Origin: Paragordius varius
Taxonomy: Eukaryota; Nematomorpha
DNA: 64,000 nucleotides
Reading direction: 5' to 3'
NCBI GenBank assembly: GCA_964247055.1
Contig: OZ176054.1
Coordinates: 9,486,001 to 9,550,000, forward strand
Shown here: piece by piece, positions 1-25,424 of the stretch
How the letters are laid out: each line of letters starts with the position of its first letter
How positions within the stretch are numbered: the first letter of the stretch is position 1
Position numbers and translations under genes: made by a program
The notes under the pieces: generated by a model
Seen by the model: only the letters and a program-made list of their open reading frames with translations
What the model was told of the DNA's origin: nothing
Database searches by the model: none

Positions 1-63
1 AAATAATTATCTTTTAATTTTTACACTTTGTATTTATAATTTCAATTTTTATATAAAAATTAC

Positions 64-12493
<12,430 letters not shown>

Positions 12494-12505
12494 ATCAAAA
12501 AACGA
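12494..12505. promoter_or_regulatory. 12-bp gap between two divergent start codons
   Basis: The predicted ATG of PRP16 (minus, 12493-12491) and of the SART3-like gene (plus, 12506) are separated by 12 bases. Both N-termini are supported by homology close to the ATG (SDLYILPGSDT...GGLIYVKKK for PRP16; the HAT-like ESNPFDYNAYIYL for SART3). The 5' untranslated regions must therefore either be almost absent or overlap the other gene's first exon. A bidirectional core promoter inside the first exons is inferred; I see no clear TATA or initiator that settles it. Confidence 0.6.
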
Positions 12506-15500
12506 ATGAATGAATTACAATTATTTAAAATGCAAAACCACGACCAAAAACTTCAAGAAGAAATAACTGAAATGTTGGAAACTGAGGGAGAAACAGAACA
12601 AAGAATAAACGATTATATTAAAATAATTGAGAGTAATCCGTTCGATTATAATGCTTATATTTATTTGACAAAAGTATTAAATAGCTCTATTTTAAGATTT
12701 ATCGAGAAAATGGACATTTGGATGAATTAAGAATGACTAGAGAAAGATTTAGTTTTATATATGCATTACCAATAACCTTTTGGATAGATTGGATTAAAGT
12801 TTTGTAAAAATAAAATTTAGGATGAAATGCGTATTGCAGAATCGGAAATTACCGACGAATTACAATCGATAGATAAAGACCAATCTATTCCAAATTCGGT
12901 TTTATTATCTATATTTTTTGGTTCATATATGTATATTGCTGTGAATAAAATATTGGACTTAAATAATTAATGCTATCTATTTAGAAATTATATTATAACA
13001 AATTAATCGTCAACTGAAAACATTTTCCATATATCTTTCGTAACTTCAAATAAAAGTTAAATTTTAATTTTAAAGTAATTTGGATTTAACCATTGGACGG
13101 TATGAATTACCGACAATGTTGACCGATAATAGCTCCGAATGTTGTTTTTTCGGTATATTAAATGTTTGTTGTGATGTTATTTTAATGCACCTTTCTATTT
13201 ATTTTAATTGCATATTCTTCAGAACTCGTCACCTAGTAAATTGTATGGTTTGTGTATCGGAGTGTTATATTCCAACCGCAACAATTTAATTTTTTCAATC
13301 TTTTATACCTGCCAATAAGCAGTCCGATCATGAATGCAGTAATCATAAGCAGTTATTTACTATCGCAAATATATTTTGTGATGTTAAGCGTTTAAATTAA
13401 ATTGTGTCACATTGCTATAATGAATTAATAACATTACTAAAAGTTATGCACTTTTGCATATTTAATTAATATACCAATATATTAAATTTAATCACGTTAT
13501 AAACATATTTGTGAAAAATTTTGACTCCTTATTTTTAAAAATTCTTAGTGACAATCAGATTGCACTTATAACCGATGAAAACCAATCCCAGTTACAAAAT
13601 GGATATTTTAAATTTGAGTAAATAAAATACTAATTAAAATATAATAAATGTCCGTCATCCGCTTTTTACAACATAAATTTTGGTAATGATGAATGCCCCA
13701 GACCAAGAATAATAATTGCATTTTTATGCCGTCAGATTTAGAATCTCGAAACTGCGTATTTTTTCTTTTTTGACTGTCACTCCTAAACAGGTAATTATAT
13801 CAAAGCCTTTACAAGTCTAGATAAAATATACGTCATTACCCTTTATATGAAAAAAGGGAAAAACTAGACTCTACAAAAGGGATCAGATAGCTGCCAAAAT
13901 TCGTATTTTATACCTTAACAATTAACTCGATGTTTTAGGTTACTTCCATTCTAAATCTTTTTGATCGAGCTATCCATGATTTCATGAGCATTGATGTTTG
14001 GCTCGATTATGTTCAATACGTTATTGGTCAAATGGGCCCTCTAGGGTTATCACGCGTTAGAGATACGTTTGAAAATGCTATTGCTAATTGTGGCTTGCAT
14101 GTCACGCAAGGCAGTATAGTATGGGAAGCTTACCGAGAATTTGAAATGGCTCTCATTGCTTCTTACGAGAACCGGTTGGAGTCGATACGTGAAGAGTGTA
14201 ACTTTTTTTTCTTTTTTAGGAAATCATTATTTGGCTTTAAAGTTTAATTTAGTGTAAGATAATTAGTTAGTTCCCTAAAATTATTAGTATTTTGTTTTAA
14301 AGCATATCTATACAGTAATTAGCGAAGGACCAAAAATATAATGCTTATACTTTTTTCGCACCACAGCATAATACATAATTTTGTTAATATGTGGTAAGTT
14401 ATGATAATTTTGCAAAAATTTGAGTTTTAAATGTTTAAGATTTGGCTTTCTGCTAATAAAGATTTAGTCGTCTATTTTAGAGTATGTTGGTATAAAACAT
14501 TTAATGTTTATAAAGGTTAGTTAAGTTTTAATTGGAGTATATTCCCATATCTAATATTACTACTTTTTTTCTTAACACAAATCCATGATATTGTCGAGGC
14601 ATTTAGTGACATTAGAAGAACCCGCTCTAGACACAAATGAAACTGAGCTTGCTTTAAAACCATTGAAGGATGAATGCATAAATCAATACATGCGAGTGTT
14701 TTCACTTTTTAAACGGCAACTATCTGTCCCGCTACAAAGTATGGAAGAAACTGTCAAAGAATTTCGAGATTGGATTCAAATCATTGATCATCGACACAAA
14801 AGTCTTGGGATAAATTGTTCCGGGTAAACAATTGCTCTTTTTTTTAAAAAAAAGGTAGTTTGGTTTTATTTACTACTAAATGTAGTAGATTATTTACTTT
14901 TAGAGGTTATTGGATTATGTGGATCATATTAAATATAATTACAGTTAAATGTTTAAAATTTTATTGCAAAATTTTATATATCATTGCAATAAATTATATA
15001 TATATATATGATAACCATTCAATATGTAACTCATCCTACTTTTTTAAGATTAAACTGGTCAAATTTTCTTTTAATGCATACTAAAGACTAATTTTTTTAA
15101 AACCAACTCCCCCAATTCGTATATCAAACAATCTATAAAATTATTATTTAATTCATATTCTGTTTTATTTTTTTGTAACTTAATAATTTTACATTTAGTG
15201 GTGACACCAAAATCTTGACGTTCTTGGACCCAAAAGAAATTGACATTATTGAAAAACAATTATATCCATCAGCCTTTTCCAAACTTACCGAAATTAGCCC
15301 TTTTGAAACAGCCATTGAGAATGCACATCAAGCTATTATTGCACATCAAAATTCTGAAAAGTTGCATTTAGAATATAGAATTTCAATAAATGAATAAATA
15401 TTTTTTTAAAGAAATTTAAATAATTTGTTTATGACGCCCAATATTAATAATCCTACATTTGTATATTATAGCAATCTTTCCAGAGATGAGATGAAAGGTA

Positions 15501-18500
15501 TTTTATTCTTTCTATCAATTATCAATCAATAAATCGTATTTGTTAGTCTTTCATGGTTAATATTATGATTTTATGTTATTTCAAGGCATATAAATGGCTA
15601 AGCCATTCTTTAATTTTTTAAAAAGTATTATTCAAAAATAAATGCGAATCCAAAAATTTGTGTGATATAAAAAAACGGGGTTTCTCATTATTTTAAATAG
15701 CCAAAAAAGTCTTTTTTGGAACATCGAATTGAATTATAATGTTATATCAAATTTAATTCAATTAATCACAATTAATACTATTTAACTAAATTTTAGTATT
15801 CTCGTGTGCGATCCCCACTATTTTTCATTAAAAGGGGCTCTACATCTTACGAATAATTTTTTATTTAATTTATGATTTTATTATTCAGAACATAAAGACA
15901 TGTTAAATAACTTGAGATTCAATGAAAGGCAATGTTACGTGGCATATATTAATCACGAAATGCAAAAATGTTTTGGTTCGTCTCAATCCGGTGGTCAAGA
16001 TACAAAATCTCGAAAAAGTTTTTTCTTTATATTTTTTGTACATACATAATAAGTTAAGGAATAAATTTATCGATATAAACTTGGCTTGTTTTATTATGTT
16101 GTCAATGGGTTTCGAAGATATTTGTAGCTGCTTAGTTAATTGAAATATTTATAAGCTATTGCTAATCTATCGTTATCAATTATTCTTATTATGATCCTAT
16201 ATTGAACTAAATTTATTATTGCGTTATAATCGATCATTTAATTTCCCATATAGTTTGCATTTTTCCAGGACATTTATCCAATATTAAGAGCAGAAAAACC
16301 AAATTAAATACAATAGCCTAGTTATGCGTGATTGTCTAAAACTTTCATTAATTAGCTCTATATTTTACTTTTTTTCCTATTTTATATTTTCATTTTGATT
16401 TTAATGACAGGCGTAAAATAAATCCATTAATTTTTTTGTTTTTCATATTTTTTTAACAAGCCGTAAATAGTTCATCATTTAATACAACACCTTCACGCAT
16501 AATTTGCCTGTATGAACGGGCATTATGTGAAATGTCCAATGATCCAGAACTATGGATTGCTTATGCCCGACTTTATATTGACAAATTACGAGATATCACT
16601 AGGGCTCAATCTATTTTAGCCCGAGCAGTTCGATGTTTTATTGGTAAAGCCGTCGTGGCTTATGGTTACACCATCCCAATCGATAACACTTCTTTTGCAG
16701 AGGCACCAATAGATATGGGTGGGTAAATATTTTTCATTTGAAAAAGATTTAAATTTTGTATTTGTAAGAAGTATATTATCTTTGCTATCGGAATATTTAG
16801 ATATTATAATGTTATGTTTATATAATATTTAAACATTTTAGGTTTTTAGTACTTGTGTCATATGCGGCGGTAAATGTTTTTCGTTTTTAATCTTTTTTTG
16901 TAAATGAAATCGCAGTAGATCTCTTCTTTCCCTTAGATACTCCCAATATAATGAGTTTTTTTAAAAAGGCGCTATTTAACTGAAATGAACTCACTTTTTT
17001 GATTGAAGTATTTGGTTTTTTAGTCATATTCGTCCAAACTTGAGTTAACGTTTGTGTGATTTTATAAGCCAACTCTAAAAAAAATCTATGATCACTTTTT
17101 AAATATTCATATAATTCTATCATAAAATTGTATATCATCGAAAAAATTGTGGATATTAATTGAAATTACTCAAAAATATTTAATTTTGTTTTCCACAAAA
17201 AGAGTGCGGGTGCAATATTGAACCATATAATTTTTTTCACACAATGGGAATCATTATACGGTGGGTCCACTCTGTACTTTTTTATAATTTTTATTTTTGC
17301 TTTAGAAAATTTTAATAAAAAATCGCATTTTTTACACAAAATAAATTATATTTGTTTAGGCCAAAACGATATAAAACAATTCGATAAAAAAGATGTACTA
17401 AATTCTATTGCAAAACTATGGATTGGCTTGTTGGAATGTTTTGAGAGAATTCATTTGGAAACTACAACTCATGAAGATAATGGATCTCAAACACAACATA
17501 ACATTGAAATGGATTCTGTGTAATGATCAAAATAAATTTTTAATATAAAAGTTTTAAATACAATGTAATCCATTTATTTTTAGTTGTTAATCTATATTTA
17601 CTATGATATATAATTGTAAAAACAAAATATAAAAAGTTAATGGCATATTATTAAAGATAAAACCATATTTCACATCATTTTTTTTTACATAATCTATCGT
17701 TGCGACGGGTAAATATATAAGTTGGTAACTTACTAAATAATTTATTTCACTTTTATAATTTTTAAAATTACCCGAACAAAATCAAGCTTAAAAATAAATG
17801 TTTTTTTTGGAAATAATATATTGTTTTGGCTTTTATCACTTAACTTTTTTTACATAACTTTATATATAAATTAATAGCAACAGTGAATGGGGGGAATATA
17901 ATGATCAACAAAATCCATCCAGTTTTAGTAAAGATTCAATCCAAAGTATAATAAAATATTTTGTGTTTTTATAAGTAAAATTTTTTATGGTCTTATAATC
18001 CAAATATATATTTTAAATTTTATAATGGATAATAATAACTTTTGAATATTTAGATTTAACAATCTTTTTTGTAGTTTAAAAGTGCTTGATATTTTTTCTT
18101 ATCAAAACGCTTTTCACATAATACTGTTAATGTTTTGTCAGTCATAATATCAAATATCGCTTATATTAATTTCTTTCAATACATTTTTTTAATCAATCAG
18201 TTTATAATTATTAAAATTAATTCCTTAATAGATATTCATTTACCACACAAAATACCCAATGATGAGTTAAATAATGAGAAAAAAACTCATTTGTCTAAAG
18301 GGAGCGCATTACTTCAATCTATCAAAAAATTCAAAATTCCTGATCTTATTGATGCGACCGATATATACAATTGGGTAATATATTTGATGCTATATTTTTA
18401 TTTTATTTTTTTAATCAATTAATACGGTACAGTTTATATTTGATAAAAATTTAAAATTGATAAAATAACTATAAAAATAAAGATTGGCGCACATACTACT

Positions 18501-21500
18501 ATTTAATTTAATAGTATTTTTCCTTTATTAATACTTAATTTTTTTGTGAAAAAAATACTATATTTTTAAATCAATAAAAAATATGAATCAAAATTTTTTT
18601 ATTACACGTAAAATAATTCAAATAACAATAGCTAAAGAAATATCATCAATCATATTTGAACATTAACACCGGCAGCTTAAATCATTGGGATGAATATGTA
18701 CGATATGCAGAAAGTTGGTTGGGTTTAGCCCTTAAATATGTCACCCTACTACCTTACATTTTGCGATATTTTAGCCAACAAAGTGGTGCAATTATGTAAT
18801 TATTTTATAATTTGGTATTATGTAAATTTACCATAATGGATTTCATTTAAAACATAATTTTTTGATAACTTATATTTGTTAAGCATGAAAATATTTTAAT
18901 AAAATTATATATCTTAAGGCATTGATAATATTTATGTAATTTGATTATATTATATGAATTATTTTTTAAATTTAAAGCATCAATAGATAATTTTATTTAT
19001 TCTTAGTAATATTGATCAATATAATCGATTGGAGAATTTGGTATCACACCATAGTATAAGCAAAAGGCAACGTGAATTCCTTACTGATTCTCTAAAATGC
19101 GCTCTTACCCTTTGGATGACTTATCTTGGATTCATAAAGCGTTTAATTGGTTCGTCGGCCAAATTATTTTAGTTTCTTATAATTTAGTTATGAAATTAAA
19201 ATCTGATTATTTTTCTATTAAATTAATTCCCATTTTAAAAGAAATATGGACAATGTGCTATAAATGTCATTAAGTGAATTAATCATAAATCAAAACATAT
19301 GTGCGAAATGGTAATTTTTTCAAAAATAATTTTTAACAAAAAAAAACATTGAAACGAAACTTTTTCGACAATTTTTTTTATTATAACCAATATATTTTTG
19401 GTAAATTTCCATTGCAAAATAATTTATAATCATATTGGTTTTTTCTTTAGACCGTTTCACAACTAATTCAGGGATGGATGTTAACATTGAGGCTATTAAA
19501 GCTCTTTTTTGTCAAAGATTGTGTGATGCCCTGACATTTATACAGTCACCCATGTATAGAGATGCACTAAATCAATCAAGAGCATTTAATGATACCCTTT
19601 TCACATTACTGGAATATAAAGCAAAAATGTTGGCACATCCTGTGTTTAAGTAAGTAGTATTTTTAATACCTTTGTCAAACTTTTTAGGATGCCCTAAAAA
19701 TGAACCAAAAACACTAAAGAATTTTGAAGACTTACTATGTAAAAATTGTTGAATTTAGAAAATTTAACGATAAATTTATATCCAGATTATTCGCTATAAA
19801 TAATCTTTATGATCGGCTTCATTATGAGAGCCGTTACTTAAATACGTTAAACTTTTTAAGGACGAGTTTTATAGATAAAATTTTTCTTTGAGTAAATAAG
19901 TTTAGATGGTGTCTGCCAATTAGTGTGACATAACAAATTTTATGATGGATTATTTTTAGTGTTTTATATAATAATTTTAATTTTTTATATTTTTATACGT
20001 CGTTTTATATCTGTTTAATACATGGTGCCAAAATATATGGCTTAAAAAATTAGGTTTTAGCTATCAGCGTTCATTACTACAATAATATTTTCAATTTGTT
20101 ACCAAACAACTCAATTCATTATATAAAGACTATAAATATATTATAATTTTATAATAATAATAATAATATAATATGATTCATTAAAAAATATTGCATGGAA
20201 AAATTCATGATAAAGTAAATAATTTATATTGAAGGCGTTTGTTTACTCGGTTTTTTAAATATAAAATAAACACTTTTTGATATTTAGTAACATGAAAGAA
20301 AGTAGAAACGCTTGGGAAACGATAATAAAACAGGGCGGAAGTTATTCTTCAACCGTTTGGTTGGAATGGTATTATACGGAATGTATGGCTTCTAATTCAA
20401 TCACCCATAGCACTAATGATTCCAAAAAGGATGCCCGAAAGATTTTGATTGTAACTTTTTATTAGTTTACTTTGTAAATTTAAATAATTAAAATACATTG
20501 AATTGTTAGCATGTAATATTATTTAAATAAAATTTGTTATTTAATTGGTCTACCATTTACAATTCAATTTCACCCTTAAACAATTCAAATTTACCCTTGA
20601 ACAATTCAAATTCACCCTCAAATAAAATATATGTTTTTTAAGATTAAAAAACACCTATATTTTATATATTTTTTTAAAAATAAAAATTTTGTTTTAAATT
20701 AATATAATACTGAAAAAATAATACACTATATTATAAACATATATTTCATATTAATAATGAGTTATATTAGTTCAAAAACACGTAATTGATTTTTAGGGTG
20801 AATTTGAATTGTTCAAGGGTGAATTTGAACTGTAAATGGTATATTACAGTATATGTACAGTAATGTTGGTCAATCCACGTTATTGTTTGCTAATTGGTAA
20901 TACAGTAGCATATGATAAAAAACAAATTTTGTTCATAATTAAAATTGATGTTGTAAAATATGGAAAAAATTGTATTTCAACTATTTGTTGTTTTTACCCA
21001 TACAATTGACCTACATCAATGTGCATACTATATATTCAGGTTCTTATAAAGGTTTTCTTGATGTCATCGTATATATTAAAAATACTATCAGTTGTTTCGT
21101 TTATGTAATTGTTCGTTCCAATTTTATATGACATGTAATATTAGTAGTTTATACTTTATATTTACTAACATTTTATTTCAATATTTTAGTCCTTTTATCT
21201 TTGAAAAATTAATATATTTGCATTTAATTAAAAACTTTTATTCATTTTTTGCGTAAGAGAGCCTTATCAAACAGCAATGTTGAGAGGCCTGAACCATTGG
21301 TAGATGCATTACGATGGCATGATCGCATATATTATAATTGTGACATTGATAATGACAATAAATTATCTTGGTGGGATTTACAAAATGACACTGAAACTTT
21401 GTGCACGAATGTGTTAAAACGACACACTAAACGAAAACAAATGGAAGTAATAACTATATAACAATATTTTATAAGTTTTACTTTATCTGATTACATGGAT

Positions 21501-24500
21501 TGATAATTCTTTTACCAGTGATTGGAATTTAAATTGGAATCATGCATTTTTTTAGTTGTTGTGAATAGGGTTGTGCTGACCAAGTCATGACCATGGTCTT
21601 TCACTTTTTTTATTGCTAGTAAAAAAAATTTTTGAAAGAGAGATAGTAAGATATTATTGTTTTTTATATATTTTTTATTTAAATATTCTCAAATATATAT
21701 ATTTAAATATGTTTATTTAACAATATATTAAAAATGTTAAGCATGCATCCTTATAACTATCCAGTTATTTTGAATACATTCGAGACTTGTGCAAAATATG
21801 CAATTACATATATGTGAACCAATAAAATGAAAAAACATCTTATATTTGGATATTAATTGATTGATGAAAGATAGTGTAAAACAAACTAGGTAATTTTTTT
21901 TGAAAAATCCAGCATTGAAAGCTATGTATTTTATGATTTAGAAGACCACAAACTTGTGGCGAAATACAATTGAAAACAAAATTTATTTGATTAATATTTG
22001 TAAATAATAAATATCAAAAAAATGTATTATACAAGCTTTTAAGAAAAAAACATCCCAATATTAGTGGGACGCAAGTTTCAGCATTATTTTTACAATATCC
22101 AATATCGCATGATATTTACTTAAGTAAAAAGTAGTCATGACCATGATCTGACTGGTTCTGACCGGACTCTATTGAAAAAGCAGTCAAATGCACAACCCTA
22201 GTGGTGAAATTAACTGTTTTAAAATTATTTAGTGTTTGAATTTTAATTAATATAGAAAAATGTGATTTATATAAATGGCATATTTATACCATTTGGAAAT
22301 AATTAGGCTCTCCAAATTTTTTAAATATGGAAGCCAGAATCATTTGACCAAATTTTTTTGCAAAATATTCACTTAATTGACCATTTTTGAAACATTTTTT
22401 TCTGAAAATATATTTGTAACCTAAACCATGGACATGGAACCGCAAAAACGATTCCGAATCCAATCATTTAATTTACATATTCTAATTAATTATCAAAAAT
22501 TTTATTACGTTTTATCCAATTATTTTTGAACTAAGAATGAATCTGTGGAGTCAAAATCTAAGAAACGAAAGGGAGAAACAAACCGTTTTGAACCAACTAG
22601 AGATACAAATGGTAATTTTTGTTGTTCTATTTATTCATTTAGTTTAAAAAATTTTGTTTTTAATACAAACACACCTTTCTTACACCACGTGTTACTTTTT
22701 GTTATTCAAATTAATCATTTTTATATTTTATATGCATTTGCGCATATCTTTATCAGTATCTAAACGACCATCGAAGAAAGAAACATCCCGAGAATTCGAT
22801 CAAAACAAGATAGATAATGATGGTATTTTTAAAACACTTTTTACAATTATTTTAAGATTAAATTTTTATAATAAGGTTTATTAATTTTTAATGAATTTAA
22901 TCATTATGTTATAGGTTTCATTATACCCGCCATTCCCAAATCAATATCCAATGAATCCAAAGTATATAATTATTTACTTTTTTGCTTTTATAACAAATAA
23001 GGATTCTTTAATTTAATAAAATAATACTTTTGCCTTACGTTTCATTTTTGATTCATTAATTGTTTTACAAAAAAAATACGTATAAAATAAATGATATTTT
23101 CATTTTCTAGCAAAATTAATAAAAATATTTAGTTTTCCACCACCAGAAACATTAATCGAGAAAACGAAATGGAATATATGGAACAAGCTCCACAACCGTC
23201 CTCTTTCTCCTTGTATAACAGTGGACAAAATGTTGATTTTTCTTTAGTGCCTGAACGCACGCTTTTTCTTAGCAATTTATCATTTAAGGCAACAGAAAAG
23301 GATATTGGTGATTTGTTTAGTCAAGTAATATCAAAAAATTTTCGTTAGAATTTAGAATTTTATTCCAACTTTTTTTTTGAAAACAACTATTAGCGCATTA
23401 GAAATTTTTGCATTTAACAATTTTGACTTTATTTTCAGATTTTAAATTATTTAATAAAAATATTAAATGGACTTTTGAGTTGTATTTAAGTAGGGATCTT
23501 TAAAACATACAAATCACATATAATAATTATAATATACGTGCTTTAATAGATATCAAATAAAAGAAAACAGAAAATGAAAGCAAAAAATTATTGCTTTGAA
23601 ATCTATTAATTATTATTATTTTTTTATTACTATATTATGCAAAAATTGACTTTGAAGTTTATCTTTCAACTACTTTATTGGTTAGCAAATGTATTACAAT
23701 TTTTGTGTTGAATCAATACATTATAGTGTTTTTTACATATTTTGATTTTATGTATTTTTTAGTCAAATAACATTTTTTTAACCAAGCGCAACATTTTTTA
23801 AGCAAACGCAACATTGTTCCGTTTGGTTGTATGTTGCTCTTGACTGAAAAATGGTATAGTTAAATAATAAAATAATATTTAGTTTGGGGAGATTTCCCAC
23901 ATAAGTCTTGTTAAAACGCGTAAAACTCAACATTCACGTGGTTATGCTTATCTGCTGTTCAATAATGCACAAAGTGCACAAAAAGCATTGGCTAATGACA
24001 GGATTTTACTGTTGGAAAGACCTGTTTTCATATCTGAATATGGGATTAAAGGACATGCACAAACGTATATTATTTAGTTTACTTTTTTTATTAAGTAAAA
24101 TTAAACAAAATTTAATTATAACATTATATATGCTTTTATAAATTACATATTTCTGAAATATTTTTTTCATCATATTTGGTTGATAAAATATCCAAAAGCA
24201 ACAACAATATTATGAATCATACTTTTTAAATATAAACACTTTTATCAACATTATAAGGAATTTATATGTTAGATCTAAAACACGTATATTGCATGGTATT
24301 TATTATGTTATTTGTTTTGAGTAACTATTATATTTAAATTTTTTTATATTTTTTATTCATGCAGACTCAAAACTACTGATAGTGGTGTAAAACGAGATTT
24401 TATTAAAGAAAGCATTCAAAAACCATACGTCTCCAAATCTAAACTACGTGTAACTTCACAAAATGCTGACAATTTATCACAAGAGGTAGATGGTAAGGAT

Positions 24501-25201
24501 ACCTTCACTCAAAATCAAATCGATAACAAAGAATCGTTCAAAACAAAAAGAGTTGTTTCACACAAAAAGGATAAGGATTTAATAGCGTCTAAAATGGAAC
24601 ATCCAAAGAAACGATTGGACATTGGGAAGGTGCACAAAATATAATAATTTTGAGCAACTACCGTTAAAAATTTTATTTAACAATTAAATTTTGAATTATT
24701 TATAATTATTTTTCATATCTAATTTTGGCAGAACGAATGCATTAAACCAACATTTTTTTGTGTTTTTGATATATAGTGTCAGTTTTTAACCGAGTGAAAA
24801 ATAATAACCGGTTAGACCACTCATGAAAGTCATTTAAAAAATTTAAATAAAAAATGATTTTTGATTTTCATTTCATGTTTCAATCATTTCTTTTAGACGA
24901 TTAATTTAGAAATTTCAAATGGTTGTAAAGAAGGCTTCACACGCCTACTTGTCGCATATTTATTAAAATAATATTTTGTTTAAGAATCAAAAAAGACAAA
25001 AATAGAAATATAAAAAGCACCATCCATTCATAATAGGTGACAAGTTTTTTACCGCGTCAATTGAAATCATTGCATGTGACCTCTAGTATGGAGAGTAGCG
25101 ATAACCATGTTGTGGACTCAAAAAAGCTTCTGCAAGAACCTATGAGCCAAGATGTTGTGTTACCTGAATATGATGAAATACATAAAGAAACCGAAAATTA
25201 A
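12506..25201 (+). CDS. SART3: SART3/Prp24-like U4/U6 snRNP recycling factor (HAT repeats plus one RRM)
   Basis: Nuclear factor expected to bind U6 snRNP and help re-anneal U4/U6 after splicing. Exons: 12506-12673, 12697-12798, 12821-12898, 13939-14197, 14607-14823, 15199-15360, 15472-15497, 15889-16017, 16461-16643, 17360-17519, 17878-17945, 18232-18374, 18632-18795, 19007-19149, 19451-19649, 20288-20450, 21258-21446, 22536-22611, 22757-22822, 22915-22961, 23133-23324, 23883-24064, 24365-24629, 25037-25201. They total 3546 nt (1181 residues); human SART3 is about 963. HAT-repeat landmarks: WIDWIKDE, VWLDYVQY, SIVWEAYREFE, FKRQLSVPL, RIICLYERAL..DPELWIAYARLY, VWLEWYYTE. A Lys-rich linker leads to one RRM (about 956-1037; RNP2 LFLSNL, RNP1 SRGYAYLLF) that looks like SART3 RRM1. 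I find no RRM2. Least sure splices: donor at 15361, start of the 18632 exon, and the 16643 donor (an in-phase alternative donor lies near 16722). The first two introns are 23 and 22 nt. Confidence 0.9.
12674..12696 (+). other. 23-nt intron 1 of SART3-like gene
   Basis: Begins GTATTAAATA and ends ATTTTAAG. Removing it joins ..YLTK to IYRENGHLDELR, which aligns without gaps to LIKLCRQEGELTKLR of SART3 as I remember it. Retention shifts the frame and gives a stop at about 12728. It could instead be a frameshifting assembly error, but the GT/AG borders and five similar cases in the window argue against that. Confidence 0.8.
12799..12820 (+). other. 22-nt intron 2 of SART3-like gene
   Basis: Begins GTTTTGTAAAA and ends AATTTAG. 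Removal joins WIDWIK to DEMRIAESE, the gap-free equivalent of WLEWLKDEISMA in SART3. Retention gives a stop two codons in (GTT TTG TAA). No other donor/acceptor pair nearby keeps both conserved sides in frame. Confidence 0.85.
20553..20839. mobile_element. MITE family B, short copy, in a SART3 intron
   Basis: 287 bp, ends CCATTTACAATTC / GAACTGTAAATGG, flanked by TA duplications (20551-20552 and 20840-20841). The terminal inverted repeats hold two to three 21-bp units (CCCTTGAACAATTCAAATT). The core matches the copy at 7342-7809, for example CATATTAATAATGAGTTATA (inverted there). Confidence 0.8.
21566..22200. mobile_element. hAT-like MITE in a SART3 intron
   Basis: Terminal inverted repeats TAGGGTTGTGC / GCACAACCCTA, with further inverted similarity inside (GTCATGACCATGGTC against GTAGTCATGACCATGATC). 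Flanks GTTGTGAA (21558-21565) and GTGGTGAA (22201-22208) are a 7-of-8 matching 8-bp target duplication, the hAT size. No transposase reading frame. Confidence 0.75.
23765..23850. repeat. Tandem-repeat fragment, family C
   Basis: Two to three units of a 25-26-bp motif (AACCAAGCGCAACATTTTTT) in a SART3 intron. The inverse complement of the same motif is tandemly repeated at 59911-60063. Confidence 0.6.
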
Positions 25202-25316
25202 TCATATATTGCCGACAATTTATTTCTTTTTGTTATGTGATTAATATTCTGTACATATGTCATTAAAATAGTTCAGCATATATTGTGTATATAGTTTTGT
25301 AGTTAAAGTAATTTAA

Positions 25317-25322
25317 AATAAA
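25317..25322 (+). terminator. AATAAA poly(A) signal candidate of SART3-like gene
   Basis: AATAAA lies 116 bases after the stop at 25201, at a normal distance for a 3' end. No cleavage site can be proved from sequence alone. Confidence 0.5.
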
Positions 25323-25424
25323 TTTTGATTCATCTATTTGACCAAATAGATGAAAAGAATACTTAAAAATATTATCGTTTATAATATACAGTTTAGAGTC
25401 TCTTTTTTCCTTTTTTATTAAAGG
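25323..25424. other. Start of intergenic stretch 25323-27757; nothing beyond the listed elements
   Basis: Between the SART3 3' end and the Helitron-like terminus at 27758 I recognise only the SINE (25425-25575) and the LINE relic (26785-27195). The sequence from 25576 to 26784 and from 27196 to 27757 is AT-rich, without a credible gene. Confidence 0.6.

Noticed and set aside
13080-13289. Possible extra SART3 exon MDLTIGRYELPTML
   Set aside because: No match to the family, and exons 12821-12898 and 13939 join directly in phase.
14198-14221. A seventh micro-intron candidate (24 nt, GTGTAAC...TTTTAG) after IREE
   Set aside because: It would lead to KSLFGFKV and a stop; a normal intron from 14198 to 14606 joins the conserved FSLFKRQLSVPL exon in frame.
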